A stretch of 64,000 nt of DNA from Chaetoderma sp. LZ-2023a (GCA_034401795.1 CM067369.1:137528496-137592495), one strand, 5' to 3'. Shown: positions 39,373 through 52,697, counted from the stretch's first letter. The notes: generated from the sequence alone by a model not told the origin. Numbers and translations: made by a program.

Positions 39373-40159
39373 GGGTCACCACTACAAATCAAGACTACCA
39401 CCTCACACCCACCACCACTGGATAAGCTTCTGCTCTGTCTTTGGAATTGCCGTCTTTATGGTCTGGATTTCTAACATCAAACAGGCATGAATATGTTCTA
39501 AATAATTCTTTCACCTTCCACCGCACTTACTACGAAGTTAACTTTATTTTGGAACACAGGTGTACAGAATAATGGCATGTCGATTTGTGGAAAGCCTTGA
39601 ATGACGTAACAAAAACGTCATTTTCAAGGAATCCCATATCCGAATGAAATCGCTACATGTAGCTATCGGATTCGGATACGGACAGGTTTCGCATACACAT
39701 ACGGACATATGGAATCATACTATCTATTTGTAATTGGAGCGAAAGAAATTTCGGATACGAATACGCATTAATGGAATCCTAGCTTTAATGAAATCCTAGC
39801 TTAAAGCTATGCACTGCTCCTATCCTGTTGACCGTTGACATATTTTCCAGAAGTTATGGTTAAGTGCCTTGTTCTTAGTTGTATTGTAGCTAATGTCGAA
39901 AGGTGTCCATGTAGCCACATTGGAAGTCAATGGGTCTATGGTAAAATGTGCCATCATGTAGAAAATAGAGGCCAATAACTCCGGTATTTGAAAGCATATC
40001 AACTTCTATATGTCATAGATATTCAACAATGGAATTTTTGCCAAATTTGGTTTTAAACTATTCACAATTGGCGAAACATGCCATGGACAAGCTCCTCAGG
40101 TAGAGTACGCAGTAATATGTCACAGAATCTATATCTAGATTTTTATTGTGTCAAATTAA

Positions 40160-40952
40160 AGGTGCACATTCACACCAAACTGCTTGAAAATAAAATCGTT
40201 AAAATTGTGTACTTTTAGATGCTTAAAATTGTGCTCTGCAATGCAATGAAACGAAATAAATCTTATAATATGATGATTATATTGCATATAATTAGACTCG
40301 CTCCGTAAGGGGAATAAGATATTGCGATCGGGTATGTCTGTCTGTCCGCCGGCATGCATGTCTAGCTGTCTCTGTTTATTCGTCCGGAGCTGTATCTAAA
40401 AAACTACTATTCCGATTTGGCTCAGACTTTAACACAACCAAGGAACATGTGGTCCAAGAGGATTTCCAGACTTTGCCTTAATCCGAATGAGAGAACCTTG
40501 AACTGGATTGGGTCAAATTCTGGATCTGTGGATATCTCGGACACTACTCGGACACTATTGGTCCCAAATTTTAACACAGGAAAGGGTGTGACCATACACT
40601 AGGATTTCACAATTTTGGTCGTGGTACATGAAAATCCGAAAAATCCGTAAGAATCCGAAAAGTCCGATAAAAGCCCAAAAATTATTTAGAGTATGACAAA
40701 CCTGTGAGGACCAGGGTCTCCAATCGCTGATTGCTCTTGCTTAACATAGCCGTCTTAGTGGTGAAGTTGAATTAGGGACTCTTGTCTCTAATTCAATTTC
40801 ACAACTTAAAAATAATTATATTAATTTATAGTATTGAAATCCTCACTTATTAAGATTTATTTCGTTTCATTACATATATAGGTACACATTCTAAGCCTAG
40901 CTATACAATTTTAACAATTTTATTTTCACGAATTCAGGTGTGAATATGCGCC
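40160..40952. mobile_element. TTAA MITE with internal insertion, right-arm copy
   Basis: Mirror of 3538-4275, with TTAA at 40156-40159 and 40953-40956. It has about 55 extra bases (TTATTTAGAGTATGACAAAC and following) relative to the left arm. Confidence 0.65.
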
Positions 40953-41151
40953 TTAAAAATCAAATTACGTCTGATGACATACATGCGCGCCTGCATAGCA
41001 TGACCGTCGCAAATATGGACTGCCAAATTACCAATGGATAGGTGTAACATGTGTCATCTATAACTTGTCAATGTATTAAATGTAGCAACAGATTTCGTAT
41101 AGTTGGAGTGAATTAGTAGCCGATATAATTCGTATATATCTACTATTTCAG

Positions 41152-41971
41152 GTGGAGAGTTGTAATTCACGGAGGAATTGATGGATTCAGTCGAATGTTG
41201 GTCTTCCTTCGCGCCTCAGACAACAACCGCTCTGACACTGTATTACAATGTTTTACCGATGGCATTGCTAGATACGGTGTTCCTTCCCGTACCAGGTGTG
41301 ATTTAGGGGGAGAGAACAATGACGTGTGCCTGTTCATGGAGTCATTTCGTGGACAGGATAGGAGCAGTGCAATGCGCGGTAAAAGTACACACAATCAGCG
41401 CATCGAGCGATTGTGGGTAGACCTATGGAGCAGTGTTAATAATCTATACCACGATTTGTTCCATTTTATGGAGGATGAGACAATGTTAGATTCCAGTGAT
41501 GATCTCCACATATGGGCTTTGCACTACGTGTTTCTTCCTAGAATTAACAGAGATCTAGAATCCTTTAGAAATCAATGGAACAATCACAGATTACGTACAG
41601 AAAAGCATGCCACACCAAACCAACTCTTTGTACAACATATACTGGCTCGACAAAATAGTGACTTGGAAGGGGTATTGGACATGTTTCCAGCAAGAGAACA
41701 GACGGCGGAGACAACGGCCACTGGTACTGCGTTGATAACGACAGAAACAGCTGGCGAGCAAGGTGCAAATAATGTAGCTGCCCAGGAACAGGAAAGTAAT
41801 ACCACTTGGACAGATACCGTAGATGTTCCACGTACCGCCATGCCGCTTTCAGACACCGAGTTACAACAACTACGAGACTCAGTTAACCCACTCGACGATA
41901 CACTGGACAGATTTGGTTTACAACTATACACACGAACCATAGAGTTTATCAATGAACACGTCGCAAGTTAG
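41152..41971 (+). CDS. integrase last exon, right-arm copy
   Basis: Preceded by the same TTTCAG acceptor and intact to a stop at 41971. It carries the second catalytic D (RCDLGGEN) and E (NQRIERLW). Compared with the left copy it has substitutions such as RTSDNK to RASDNN, WSG to WSS, NHG to NHR and GAPNQLC to ATPNQLF. No upstream integrase exons lie on the plus strand to its left, so it is an orphan exon in the present arrangement. Confidence 0.75.
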
Positions 41972-42096
41972 CCATCGATAGCCATTATGGCGTTGTGGGG
42001 TGGCAGAGCTGTCTTGTAATCTGATCTATCACCTTGTCTGTTCGTCCACTTTCCTGTTTCGATGCTTAAATGTATGGCTATATTTCTGTCTTTTAA

Positions 42097-42429
42097 AAAG
42101 TGCACATTCACACTAGAAATTGTTAAAATAAAATTGTTTAAATAGTATACTTTAGAGGCTTAATTTGTGTACCTCAATGTAATGAAGCGAAATAAAGCTT
42201 AACATATGATGATTTAATTCCGTACACATTATTATAATTTTATGGCTACGAACTTGAATTAGGGATACATGCCTCTACTTCAATTTCGCAACTATTATAT
42301 TATTTATAGTAATGAAATCATCATGTTACGCCTTTTCGCTGCATTATATTTGTACCCACAATTTAAGTCTCTAAAAGTATGCCATTTTGTCAATTTTATT
42401 TTGAAGCACTCTGCTGTGACTATGCACCT
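42097..42429. mobile_element. TTAA MITE, right-arm copy
   Basis: Mirror of 2061-2393, flanked by TTAA at 42093-42096 and 42430-42433. Confidence 0.7.
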
Positions 42430-42587
42430 TTAAATAATTATTAATACAATAATAATTGGACAGACTGGCAGGACCTCTGAAAGACTGACGGACCGAAATA
42501 CCAAAACAATCAACTTATACATGTTGATAGTGGCAAGTAAAAATTCAATAGAATATAGGCCTAACTGGTTGAAAATATTACTGTTGA

Positions 42588-45500
42588 ATGCTGATGAAAG
42601 TTGTTTATATTGTACCAGCTGATGAAGGTTGTTTATATTGTACCAGCTAATGAAGGTTGTTTACATTGTACCAGCTGATGAAAGTTGCTTATATTGTACC
42701 AGCTGATGAAAGTTGCTTATATTGTACCAGCTAATGTAAGCTGTGTATATTGAACCGGCTGATGAAAGTTGTTTATAGTGTACCAGATGATGTAAGTTGT
42801 TTATATTGTAGTGGCTCATGAAAGTTGTTTATATTGTACCAGCTGATGAAAGTTGCTTATATTGTACCAGCTGATGAAAGTTGTTTATAGTGTACCAGCT
42901 GATGAAAGTTGCTTATATTGTACCAGCTGATGAAAGTTGTTTATATTGTACCAGCTGATGAATGGTGCTTATATTGTACCAGCTGATGAATGCTTATATT
43001 GTATCAGCTGATGAGTTGTTTATATTGTCCCAGCTGATGAGTTGCTTATATTGTATCAGCTGATGAAAGTTGTTTATATTGTACCAGCTGATGAAAGTTG
43101 CTTATATTGTACCAGCTGATGAAAGTTGTTTATATTGTACCAGCTGATGAATGGTGCTTATATTGTACCAGCTGATGAGTTGGTTATATTGTACCAGCTG
43201 ATGAATGGTGCATATATTTTACCAGCTGATGAAAGTTGCTTATATAGTACCAGCTGATGAATGGTGCTTATATTGTACCAGCTGATGAGTTGCTTATATT
43301 GTACCAGCTGATGAAAGTTGCTTATATTGTACCAGCTGATGTAAGCTGTGTATATTGAACCGGCTGATGAAAGTTGTTTATAGTGTACCAGATGATGTAA
43401 GTTGTTTATATTGTAGTGGCTCATGAAAGTTGTTTATATTGTACCAGCTGATGAAAGTTGCTTATATTGTACCAGCTGATGAAAGTTGTTTATAGTGTAC
43501 CAGCTGATGAAAGTTGCTTATATTGTACCAGCTGATGAAAGTTGTTTATATTGTACCAGCTGATGAATGGTGCTTATATTGTACCAGCTGATGAATGCTT
43601 ATATTGTATCAGCTGATGAGTTGTTTATATTGTCCCAGCTGATGAGTTGCTTATATTGTATCAGCTGATGAAAGTTGTTTATATTGTACCAGCTGATGAA
43701 AGTTGCTTATATTGTACCAGCTGATGAAAGTTGTTTATATTGTACCAGCTGATGAATGGTGCTTATATTGTACCAGCTGATGAGTTGGTTATATTGTACC
43801 AGCTGATGAATGGTGCATATATTTTACCAGCTGATGAAAGTTGCTTATATAGTACCAGCTGATGAATGGTGCTTATATTGTACCAGCTGATGAATGGTGC
43901 TTATATTGTACCAGCTGATGAATGGTGCTTATATTGTACCAGCTGATGAAAGTTGCTTATATTGTACCAGCTGATGAATGGTGCTTATATTGTACCAGCT
44001 GATGAAAGTTGCTTATATTGTACCAGCTGATGAAAGTTGCTTATATTGTACCAGCTCATGAATTGTGCTTATATTGTACCAGCTGATGAATGGTGCTTAT
44101 ATTGTATCAGCTGATGAAAGTTGCTTATATTGTATCAGCTGATGAAAGTTGTTTATATTGTACCAGCTGATGAAAGTTGCTTATATTGTACCAGCTGATG
44201 AATGGTGCTTATATTGTACCAGCTGATGAATGGTGCTTATATTGTATCAGCTGATGAAAGTTGTTTATATTGTATCAGCTGATGAAAGTTGCTTATATTG
44301 TATCAGCTGATGAAAGTTGCTTATATTGTACCAGTTGATGAATGGTGCTTATATTGTATCAGCTGATGAGTTGCTTATATTGTATCAGCTGATGAGTTGC
44401 TTATATTGTACCAGCTGATGAAAGTTGCTTATATTGTATCAGCTGATGAAAGTTGCTTATATTGTACCAGCTGATGAATGGTGCGTATATTGTACCAGCT
44501 GATGAAAGTTGCTTATATTGTACCAGCTGATGAAAGTTGCTTATATTGTACCAGCTGATGAATGGTGCTTATATTGTACCAGCTGATGAAAGTTGTTTAT
44601 ATTGTACCAGCTGATGAATGGTGCTTATATTGTACCAGTTGATGAATGCTTATATTGTATCAGCTGATGAGTTGCTTATATTGTACCAGCTGATGAGTTG
44701 CTTATATTGTACCAGCTGATGAAAGTTGCTTATATTGTATCAGCTGATGAATGGTGCTTATATTGTACCAGCTGATGAAAGTTGCTTATATTGTACCAGC
44801 TGATGAAAGTTGTTTATATTGTACCAGCTGATGAATGGTGCTTATATTGTACCAGCTGATGAATGCTTATATTGTATCAGCTGATGAGTTGCTTATATTG
44901 TACCAGCTGATGAGTTGCTTATATTGTACCAGCTGATGAAAGTTGCTTATATTGTACCAGCTGATGAATGGTGCTTATATTGTACCAGCTGATGAATGGT
45001 GCTTATATTGTACCAGCTGATGAAAGTTGCTTATATTGTACCAGCTGATGAAAGTTGTTTATATTGTACAAGCTGATGAATGGTGCTTATATTGTACCAG
45101 CTGGTGAATGGTGCTTATATTGTACCAGCTGATGAAAGTTGCTTATATTGTACCAGCTGATGAATGGTGCTTATATTGTACCAGCTGATGAAAGTTGCTT
45201 ATATTGTACCAGCTGATGAAAGTTGTTTATATTGTACAAGCTGATGAATGCTTATATTGTATCAGCTGATGAGTTGCTTATATTGTACCAGCTGATGAAA
45301 GTTGCTTATATTGTACCAGCTGATGAAAGTTGCTTATATTGTACCAGCTGGTGAATGGTGCTTATATTGTACCAGCTGATGAAAGTTGTTTATATTGTAC
45401 CAGCTGATGAAAGTTGCTTATATTGTACCAGCTGATGAATGCTTATATTGTACCAGTTGATGAAAGTTGCTTATATTGTACCAGTTGATGAAAGTTGTCC

Positions 45501-45604
45501 ATATTGTACCAGCTGATGAATGTCGCTTATATTGTACCAGCTGATGAAAGTTGCTTATAGTGTACCAGCTGATGAAAGTTGCTTATATTGTACCAGCTGA
45601 TGAA
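42588..45604. repeat. 29-bp minisatellite, right array
   Basis: About 104 inverted units (GATGAAAGTTGCTTATATTG, TACCAGCT) with many unit variants, including shortened ones (GATGAATGCTTATATTG). A higher-order repeat is visible: the variant string around CTGTGTATATTGAACCGG at 42741 and the string at 42988 both recur exactly 605 bp later (43346 and 43593). Confidence 0.95.
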
Positions 45605-45980
45605 ATTGGACATCATGTTTGTACCTTGGAAACCAGCTGTCTATTTCGAAATCGTTTGACCGAAACTCGTTGCTTCCACCAGAAACAGTAACTTTCAAAT
45701 ACAATGTTTTGAAAAGGATCAATAGTGAATTAACAGTAGCGAATTAATCGCTCCGCATCGGCGCCTATAGAGAATACTATCCACAACACTTACGAAACAA
45801 TATTCAGGTGTTTTCGTTATATTCAAGTACGCTGTATACATACGCACACAGTTGGCCAACGGCGAAGTGTGACGCACCAGCTACGTCAACAATTGGTTCC
45901 AAGCTAAGTAAAAATTTAGTAACGGCTTTTTCTCAAATAATTCCGATTCATTTCCATTTTTCCGGTGGTAGTTTACTTAA
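45605..45980. other. right flank of the inverted repeat, no gene recognised
   Basis: Unique sequence. No clear target-site duplication matching the left flank (1-631) was seen. Confidence 0.45.
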
Positions 45981-46371
45981 AGATGCATATTCAGAGCAGA
46001 TTGCGTGAACATAAGATTGTTAAAATTGTATACGTTTAGAGGCTTAAATTGTGTGCATAGAAGTAAGGAAACGAAATAAATCTTAACATATGAAGATTTC
46101 ATTCCGTATAAATTATTATAATTCTTTTAGTTGTGAATTTGATAATAGGGACTCGTAAAGAAATTGAATAAATTTTAACATATGATGATTTCATCACGTA
46201 TAAATTATTATAATTCTTTTAGTTGTGAATTTGAAAGTGTCTCTAATTCAATTTCACAACTTAAAATTTATATTAATTTATAGTGATGAAATCATCATAT
46301 GTTAAAATTTATTTCGTTTCTTTACATCTAGGTCCAGAATTTAAGCCTCGAAAAGTTGTGAATATGTACCT
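45981..46371. mobile_element. TTAA MITE with internal partial duplication
   Basis: Flanked by TTAA at 45977-45980 and 46372-46375. The segment with ATTATTATAATTCTTTTAGT occurs twice in tandem (about 46112 and 46205), so this copy is longer than the ~335-bp norm. Confidence 0.65.
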
Positions 46372-46375
46372 TTAA

Positions 46376-46864
46376 TATTGTATGAAATTAGCAATAAACA
46401 TCATTTGCTTTACCCTTCCTTTAAACAGAATTAATTTTTTGTTCAAATGGGAATACGATAGTACGTGTGTCTTATACATGCATCTCCCATACACATATTC
46501 TACAGCAAATACATCATTATCAGCATTATATCCACAAACCCACACACACGCACGCACGCACGCAAACACACACCACCACCACTGTCCCCGCGAGCTTGCG
46601 AGAAGTGTGGACACAGGTATTGCATTAATAGGCAAATATCGCTGTATTAGCAATATCTGCTTGCCCATATTGTAGGACGGTCGATCGAATGAAAGTTATG
46701 ACCTGGTCTGATTTGTAAAACGTGTCGCACGTTTCTGAAAAAAAACCACCCCAGCACGTTCCTAAAAAACGAAATACCAAGTAAATATCTTCAAAAGCTT
46801 TGAAATTAATGCAGCAACAACGTCCAGTGAAATTATTTTTGCAAACTAGTGCCCCTTACCCTTC

Positions 46865-46905
<41 letters not shown>

Positions 46906-47652
46906 GATTAACTGGAGAAAATGACCAATTCTCCTTATACCACATTCGAGTGTACGCGTTGTATATTATTGATAAATCAATTTAATAACTGTTGAATATT
47001 CTGAAACTAATTTGCCTTGTGAGTATGTTCAATGCAGTTTCTCTCTGTGCCTTTTTCAAGTGTACGAACTGTATGTCATATATAAATCAGAAATTTAATG
47101 ACTTCCGAATATTTTGAAAATAATTTGGCTGAAAAACACTAAAGTTACCTTCTCTTTGTGCAATTTTCAAGTGTACTGTGTGAGTCAGAATCTAATAGCT
47201 GTTGAATATTTGGACCTTTCTCCTTGTGTTACTTTCGAGTGTATGAATTGCATTTTGTTGATTAATTTATAATGAACATAATTATGTATATCAAATCTAC
47301 CGTCATGAAATATACTGTCAACTGTAATGCCTCACATGCATGAGTGTAATAAAGTGAACTTGAACTTGAGACCATATAAGAAAACAGACTGAGGCGGGCG
47401 GCACGGTCTAGGCGGCGGTAAATGTGTTTCCACGATTAGATAGATTGTTCAATCTGTTGTACGACGTGTACTGCACCCAACGGGTCGTGCAAATAATTGT
47501 ATAATCAAGGGACCGTTACAATTTATCCATCCATCACATGATGTCATAATCACCTACGTGACGTGGGCATGAATGACTCCATTTAGTCCGTCTTAACCGC
47601 TTAATAGTCCGACACGCTGCACGAATTGTATGTCTTGCTATTAATAAACATA
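46376..47652. other. gene-free, short repeats
   Basis: Holds CA/CACG-rich tracts (about 46536-46580), (CT)n at about 46873-46903, and three to four degenerate tandem units of about 110 bp at 46935-47260. Each unit has a TTTCAAGTGTACGAA-like start and a GTTGAATATT-like end, i.e. half-copies of the hairpin repeat family. Confidence 0.5.
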
Positions 47653-47722
47653 CTGTTGAATATTTTGAAACTAATTTGACTGTATGCAGCAAAAGAAAAA
47701 TTAGTTTCAAAATATTTAACAG
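47653..47722. repeat. GTTGAATATTTTGAAACTAA hairpin (best-paired copy)
   Basis: CTGTTGAATATTTTGAAACT pairs with AGTTTCAAAATATTTAACAG, giving about 25 bp of stem with one G-T, closed by about 20 nt. Flanked by a TGTATGTCTTGCTATTAATA stretch seen next to other copies. Confidence 0.75.
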
Positions 47723-48314
47723 CTTACACAGTATAGGTTTCTGGAAATTGATAGTCAGGGAGTTCAGAGATCGATCACTGACATAGCTACTCGATACGGG
47801 AACGGAGTGTGAGGGCGAGGGTTGCGCAATGGGACGATGCTAACACATCGGCTGAAACAAAAATTGTGAGTGTAGGTTCAAAACTCTTCGAGATCTGGCC
47901 CGGACAAGAACATTTTTTACGAATTTTAGCCATTCATGTGCGATAACTCTGGCGAATATGGGTGGATTTTGCCGAAACGAAATCATGATCCTTCGTCTAT
48001 ACCGAACACATCTGATTTCTCCCGGTGTATAGTCTCCAACATAATATGTGTGTGTTATTAAACGTATTAGGTCGTCGAATATTGTGTCAGATCAATATAC
48101 CCAATACAATTTTATTTGTGATAAAAATATGTAAATTTGCGTCTGTTCAATTTCCCTTCAAATTACCAAACGATAATTTTAAGAATTTGTGAAGGCTATA
48201 TAGGCCTATTCGGTGTCCAGAAAACTGTACACAATGTGTGAAATTTGACGCGCAATAACGTTCAAAATACACTTACCACTGCCAGAAAAATAGACAATCG
48301 GTCCTCTCGGAAGT

Positions 48315-48369
48315 AAACGCGCTGGAATATGACGTCAGACATCAGAAGCTGACGCCAGCAGCGCGTTTA
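48315..48369. promoter_or_regulatory. inverted repeat with CRE-like TGACGTCA
   Basis: GTAAACGCGCTG is perfectly inverted as CAGCGCGTTTAC 31 bp away, with TGACGTCAG and CTGACGC inside. Further CRE-like sites (TGACGTC, TGACGTTT, TGACGTCAAA, TGACGTCAT) occur at about 48716-48780 and 48954. With the CG-rich stretch at about 48960-49030 this could be a regulatory region, but no transcript is identified. Confidence 0.35.
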
Positions 48370-49185
48370 CCGCCAAGAATAACAGGGTTGTAACCTATAT
48401 TACATAGGACCAATAGCTTTAGAAGTGTATGGTATTATGATTGGGGAGGTGGCGGGTTAAATCAGGAAGGGTATATTTGAACTATAATACTTTTATTAGT
48501 GAAGTTATTTCAATGCCTTTACGACAGTTAGAAAGTAATTTTTAATCTTAAAAAATAGCTCTAGGGTCCGATCAAAACCAATATCCAGCAAAGTATTTAC
48601 ACGAACCGATTTGTTATTTGCGACAGGTCAACTCGGGGAAATCGACCCTAAAATCGTAGCATGAATTTCCGCATTAAAGTGTGACCTTGTGGATACACGC
48701 ATGCTTGTTAAGTGATGACGTCTTTTAAGCGTTGTGACGTTTAATTTTAAATAATACGTCACAATTCTTATGACGTCAAACTATTCAGCGTAAAGACCAA
48801 GCACAACGGTAGCAAAAGTGGCTTTAATATACAAGATTGTGCAATAAATAATATAATAAAATGTTTTATTTTAAAATATTACTCTGTTTTACGTTGTATT
48901 TTTCAATTCTGCGTTGTCCTCGAAAAACCCGAAATAGAAACGCTCTATATTGTATGACGTCATCGGAGGGACCTATCGCTATCGCGCGAATAAGTCATTG
49001 TGACCCTGTTGCGCGATCGCGGATTGTCAAATATGCCTAACCGTTGCGTGGCTTAAAGCTGCGCTAATACTGCAAACCAAACAAATGGAATTTCGCTGCA
49101 TATTTTTCCGAACAAATAAAATTTATAGGCTAGGGTGCAGTGGGTAAATTCCATACAAAGGGAGCAGATTTCCGCGAACCCAAAG

Positions 49186-49287
49186 ATGGCTCAGTACAAC
49201 AGCCGTCGTCTGCTCTCTGCATTTCGGCGCAGATTGTTTTCGAGTAGAAGCACAGATGGTTATACTGACTGGTTATTATATACATAA
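49186..49287 (+). CDS. possible first coding exon or tiny ORF
   Basis: A small Met-initiated frame (AAAGATGG context) of 33 codons encodes a very basic start, MAQYNSRRLLSAFRRRLFSS, resembling a mitochondrial presequence. It lies downstream of the CpG- and CRE-rich stretch. No homology is recognised and no clear splice donor was found, so it may be chance. Confidence 0.15.
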   Translation: MAQYNSRRLLSAFRRRLFSSRSTDGYTDWLLYT

Positions 49288-49411
49288 TTTGGAATGCTTA
49301 TTTAGATTAATTATGAAAAAAATGCGCACCCCATTAGGCCTAAGAAAGGCCCCCCCTCCCTCCCACTTTCTTGCCAACAAAAACCGCAAGAATAAAGAAA
49401 ATACTACTTTG

Positions 49412-49412
49412 C

Positions 49413-49491
<79 letters not shown>
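49412..49491. repeat. (CTA)n microsatellite
   Basis: About 27 CTA units; no adjacent SINE body was recognised. Confidence 0.9.
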
Positions 49492-49493
<2 letters not shown>

Positions 49494-49750
49494 ACGCCCT
49501 TTGTCTAAATATAAGGCCGGGTAACGTCAAATCACGACATCAAGAATTATTAACAGCTGTCTAGCTAGTCTATCTATAGTTCAAAACCAGTAATTTAGGT
49601 CAATCGTCTAGAGTCATTTGCAGCAGAGACATACATAGTACACCTATCTGTTTGCAATGCACTGTGTGATGCAACGCGGGTGTGAGGGGAGGGGGAGGGG
49701 CATAATTATGCATTGTGACCTATTAGTTGGAGAACACCAGAATTTAAACA

Positions 49751-49832
49751 TATTGAATATTTTGAAAAATATTTGACTGGTAGCTGTTGCAGCAACAGGT
49801 TCCAGTAAAACTGTTTTCAAAATATTCAACAG
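49751..49832. repeat. GTTGAATATTTTGAAA hairpin with distinct apical stem
   Basis: Base: TTGAATATTTTGAAAA pairs with TTTTCAAAATATTCAA. Apex: GACTGGTAGCTGTTGC pairs with GCAACAGGTTCCAGT. The apex sequence differs from the other copies but remains self-complementary. Confidence 0.75.
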
Positions 49833-50006
49833 ATTTCCTGTGCAGTGGTCATACTTCCTCTCTTTTTTTCAGAGACCACTGACCTCTCTGTTAAGTAATA
49901 AAATATTATACTCAGTTTGAGTATGTCTGATCCTAATGAAATTGGTTGCTGCCAGGAAAAGTAGGCTTAACAACCGACAAGTCAGAACCCCCACCCAACC
50001 CCCTTC

Positions 50007-50008
<2 letters not shown>

Positions 50009-50063
<55 letters not shown>
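50009..50063. repeat. (CA)n microsatellite
   Basis: About 27 CA units. Confidence 0.95.
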
Positions 50064-50064
<1 letters not shown>

Positions 50065-50104
50065 ATGCTTCACCAACAGTCCACACCACATCCAGAATTT
50101 AAAA

Positions 50105-50590
50105 AACAAGAGGCCCAAGGGGGCTGTGGCGCTCACCTGGACCATTAGCATGTGAACCATTAGCATTTAAAGAGACATGATGGATAATTTTTGGACTTTC
50201 ACCCCTAAAATTGATCAATCAAAATTCAGAATAGAAGTTCTGGATTCTACCATGATAGGGTCACTCTAGCCAAAGTTGGTTGAAATATGTCAAGCAGTTA
50301 TAGGTTTTTTTCATAAAATCTAAGATTGTGTTTTCACAAAAGTATGTTTTATCATTTTGACAATTTCTGGTACATTTTTCATAAAAATCAAAGATTTTCA
50401 CCCCACAGATTGAGGAATAAAAATTCTGAACTGTAGTTCTGGAGCCTACGACCATAGGGTCCTTCCAGCCAAATTTGGTTGAAATCGGCCAAGTGGTTAA
50501 TGAGGAGTAGTGTTTGAAAGCAAAAGTTGACAGACACGACGGATGGTCGCCACGGCATAAGGAGATTTGCAAGGTGGATGTGGCGCATCC
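50105..50590. repeat. inverse-oriented copy of the 32.8-34.4 kb repeat family
   Basis: Begins AAACAAGAGGCCCAAGGGGG and contains CAAGCAGTTATAGG, CTTCCAGCCAAATTTGGTTG and AAATCAAAGATTTTCACCCC phrases; at least two units. Non-coding. Confidence 0.6.
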
Positions 50591-50754
50591 TTGATCACAA
50601 AGTGAGAAAAGTTTTACCTACATGTGCCATTTACTGAAATTAACACTAGCCTGTTACCACTGTTAGCCCAACTCGGTGGCCTAGTAATAATTTAATAGCT
50701 AAAGTAAACCCTTTAATGTTCAAGGCAGTCAAAGACGTCATCTGAAGTGATCTT

Positions 50755-51690
50755 GAGGAATGTCTTTGTGCCGACCAAGAGGACTATTTTTTTTAATTTA
50801 CCACTGGAATGACTGGCTAGATTACCGAACCAGTCATTACGGTGGTAAATTAAAAAAAATAGTGTTGGGATCTGGGTCCTCAAATTGTCAACCAATGTAT
50901 TATGAACAATTAAAAAAAAATATAACTCATTTTACGCATCCCAATATATGTATTAATTAAGTGTATTGTGCTCATTGCCTCATGATGAATAAACATACTA
51001 GATGCTGGTCAACCTTTCCATCATTAGCGCTTCCGCAGTGGTCTTGATAAATGTCCATTTACAAATCAAGACTATTTTTGAAAATTTCCCACTGGAATGA
51101 CTGGTTCGTTGGTTACAAAACCAGTCTCTCCGGTGGTAAATTTTCAGAAGTAATCTCTTGGGGTCTTGGTCAGTAAATGGACACACTAGTACACTGTTTA
51201 TAGCTCAGTTCTCTCACCCCAATATATATTGTTGTCAATAGTGTGAATAAATATATAAAAAGATGCTACTGTTGCATCATTCTGTTATGTCTGTAGTTGC
51301 CTCGATAATGTCCATTTGCAGACCAACTAGACTATTTTTGAAAGTTTACCACTGGAATGACAGGTTAGATTACCAAAACAGTAATTTCATTGGTAAATCC
51401 TCAAAAGTAGTCTTCTTCTGGAATCTTGGTCAGCAAATGGGCATACACTGTATATGACCCAGTTCGCTCTGGCAACCCCAATATGTATTGCTCTCAATAG
51501 CCTATACTGAAAGATGTTGCAATATTTCCATTAGTGTTTGTGTACCAGTAGTCCTCTTCATAAATGCCCATTTGCAAACCAAGAAGACTATTTTTGAAAA
51601 TTTACCGCTGAGATAACTGGTTATTTTATGGAACAAGTGATATCATTGGTAAATTGTCAAAAATAGTCATCTTAGTTTGCAAATAAACAT
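50755..51690. repeat. tandem cluster of four ~130-nt hairpins
   Basis: Four units spaced about 260-286 bp apart: 50772-50880, 51051-51184, 51308-51444 and 51564-51686. Each has a left arm with GACTATTTTTGAAAATTTAC and ACTGGAATGACTGGTT-like sequence and a complementary right arm (CCAGT...GGTGGTAAATTTTC...AGTC), outer TGTCCATTTGCA pairing with TGCAAATGGGCA. Arm sequences differ between units while pairing is kept. Between hairpins are similar spacers with CCCAATATATATTG. Confidence 0.8.
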
Positions 51691-52690
51691 AAAATTTTTC
51701 ATCTTTCGCTAAGCATTTGCTAATCTGTGCCAATCCATGCTATCTAGACAAGTTTGTCTTTATTATCGGCCTAATATCATGGACGTATATTTTGTCCTTG
51801 ATTTCAAGTTGCATCTTGTCATTATTCACAACTTGTACAATTTATCACTCTGAAATATGAAGAAACGTATGAAATGAATAAACATGGAAAATAATTACAT
51901 GAATAAATACTGCTGTTTATTTCAATGACATAAGCTTCCTGTGTCTTAAAACTCTTAATTCCTTTCAATTTGAAACTGATTATAATCCACGAAATAGAAA
52001 GTAACAACTGCGTTCTATGCGCATACTCGACGCCAATTGTTACATTGATTTTCTTGATTCATCTTGTTTCCGACATCATCATTTCAATCACTAAATTTAT
52101 AATGTTAATTTGTGATGAGGTTATCGAAATATACGGCATAAACCTTTATTAGCCACCTATATTATTCAGAAAGTAGATCAGACTGACCTAGTAATTATAT
52201 GGATGGTAGCTTTTGCCCAGCGGTACTCACTTACCAAGTTTGAAGTCAATAGCTCTAAGTATGGCCAAACGTGCCACAATGGTAGTATTGTTTCTCATTG
52301 AGCCCAATACTAGAGAAAATGAAAGAAGTTAGAGAGGTACAATGAATCATTTTATTTAAATCAATGATTCTTTATAATAGGATAAAACATCTTGACAGGC
52401 ACGCACACCCGAGTCATTGGCACCGACCTCATTTCTGATACTTGGTGGTCTCTGCAGAAAGTGAATCCAGGTGAAATTAAAGAGTGAACGAATGACTGTC
52501 TGGTTTATGAGCAGCCACTCCGAACTCACTTTGTTATCCCCCGAAGTCCAAAGCACCACCTAATCATCTACTGTGTCTACACACACAGTGACACGTGTTA
52601 CACACTCACACCAACGGCTTGAAACGCTTGAAATAAATATATCACAATTTTATGAGCTAAATCACAATTGATGCGTGTACGGTGTTAGCA
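51691..52690. other. no gene recognised
   Basis: AT-rich non-coding sequence. Open frames of about 60-67 codons have no motif and no supporting splice or start context. Confidence 0.45.
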
Positions 52691-52695
52691 TTGAC

Positions 52696-52697
<2 letters not shown>

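Noticed and set aside
42588-45604. CTGATGA once per minisatellite unit as possible hammerhead cores
   Set aside because: The second core box GAAAC and a UH cleavage site in the right order are missing; CTGATGAAAG is just the repeat unit.
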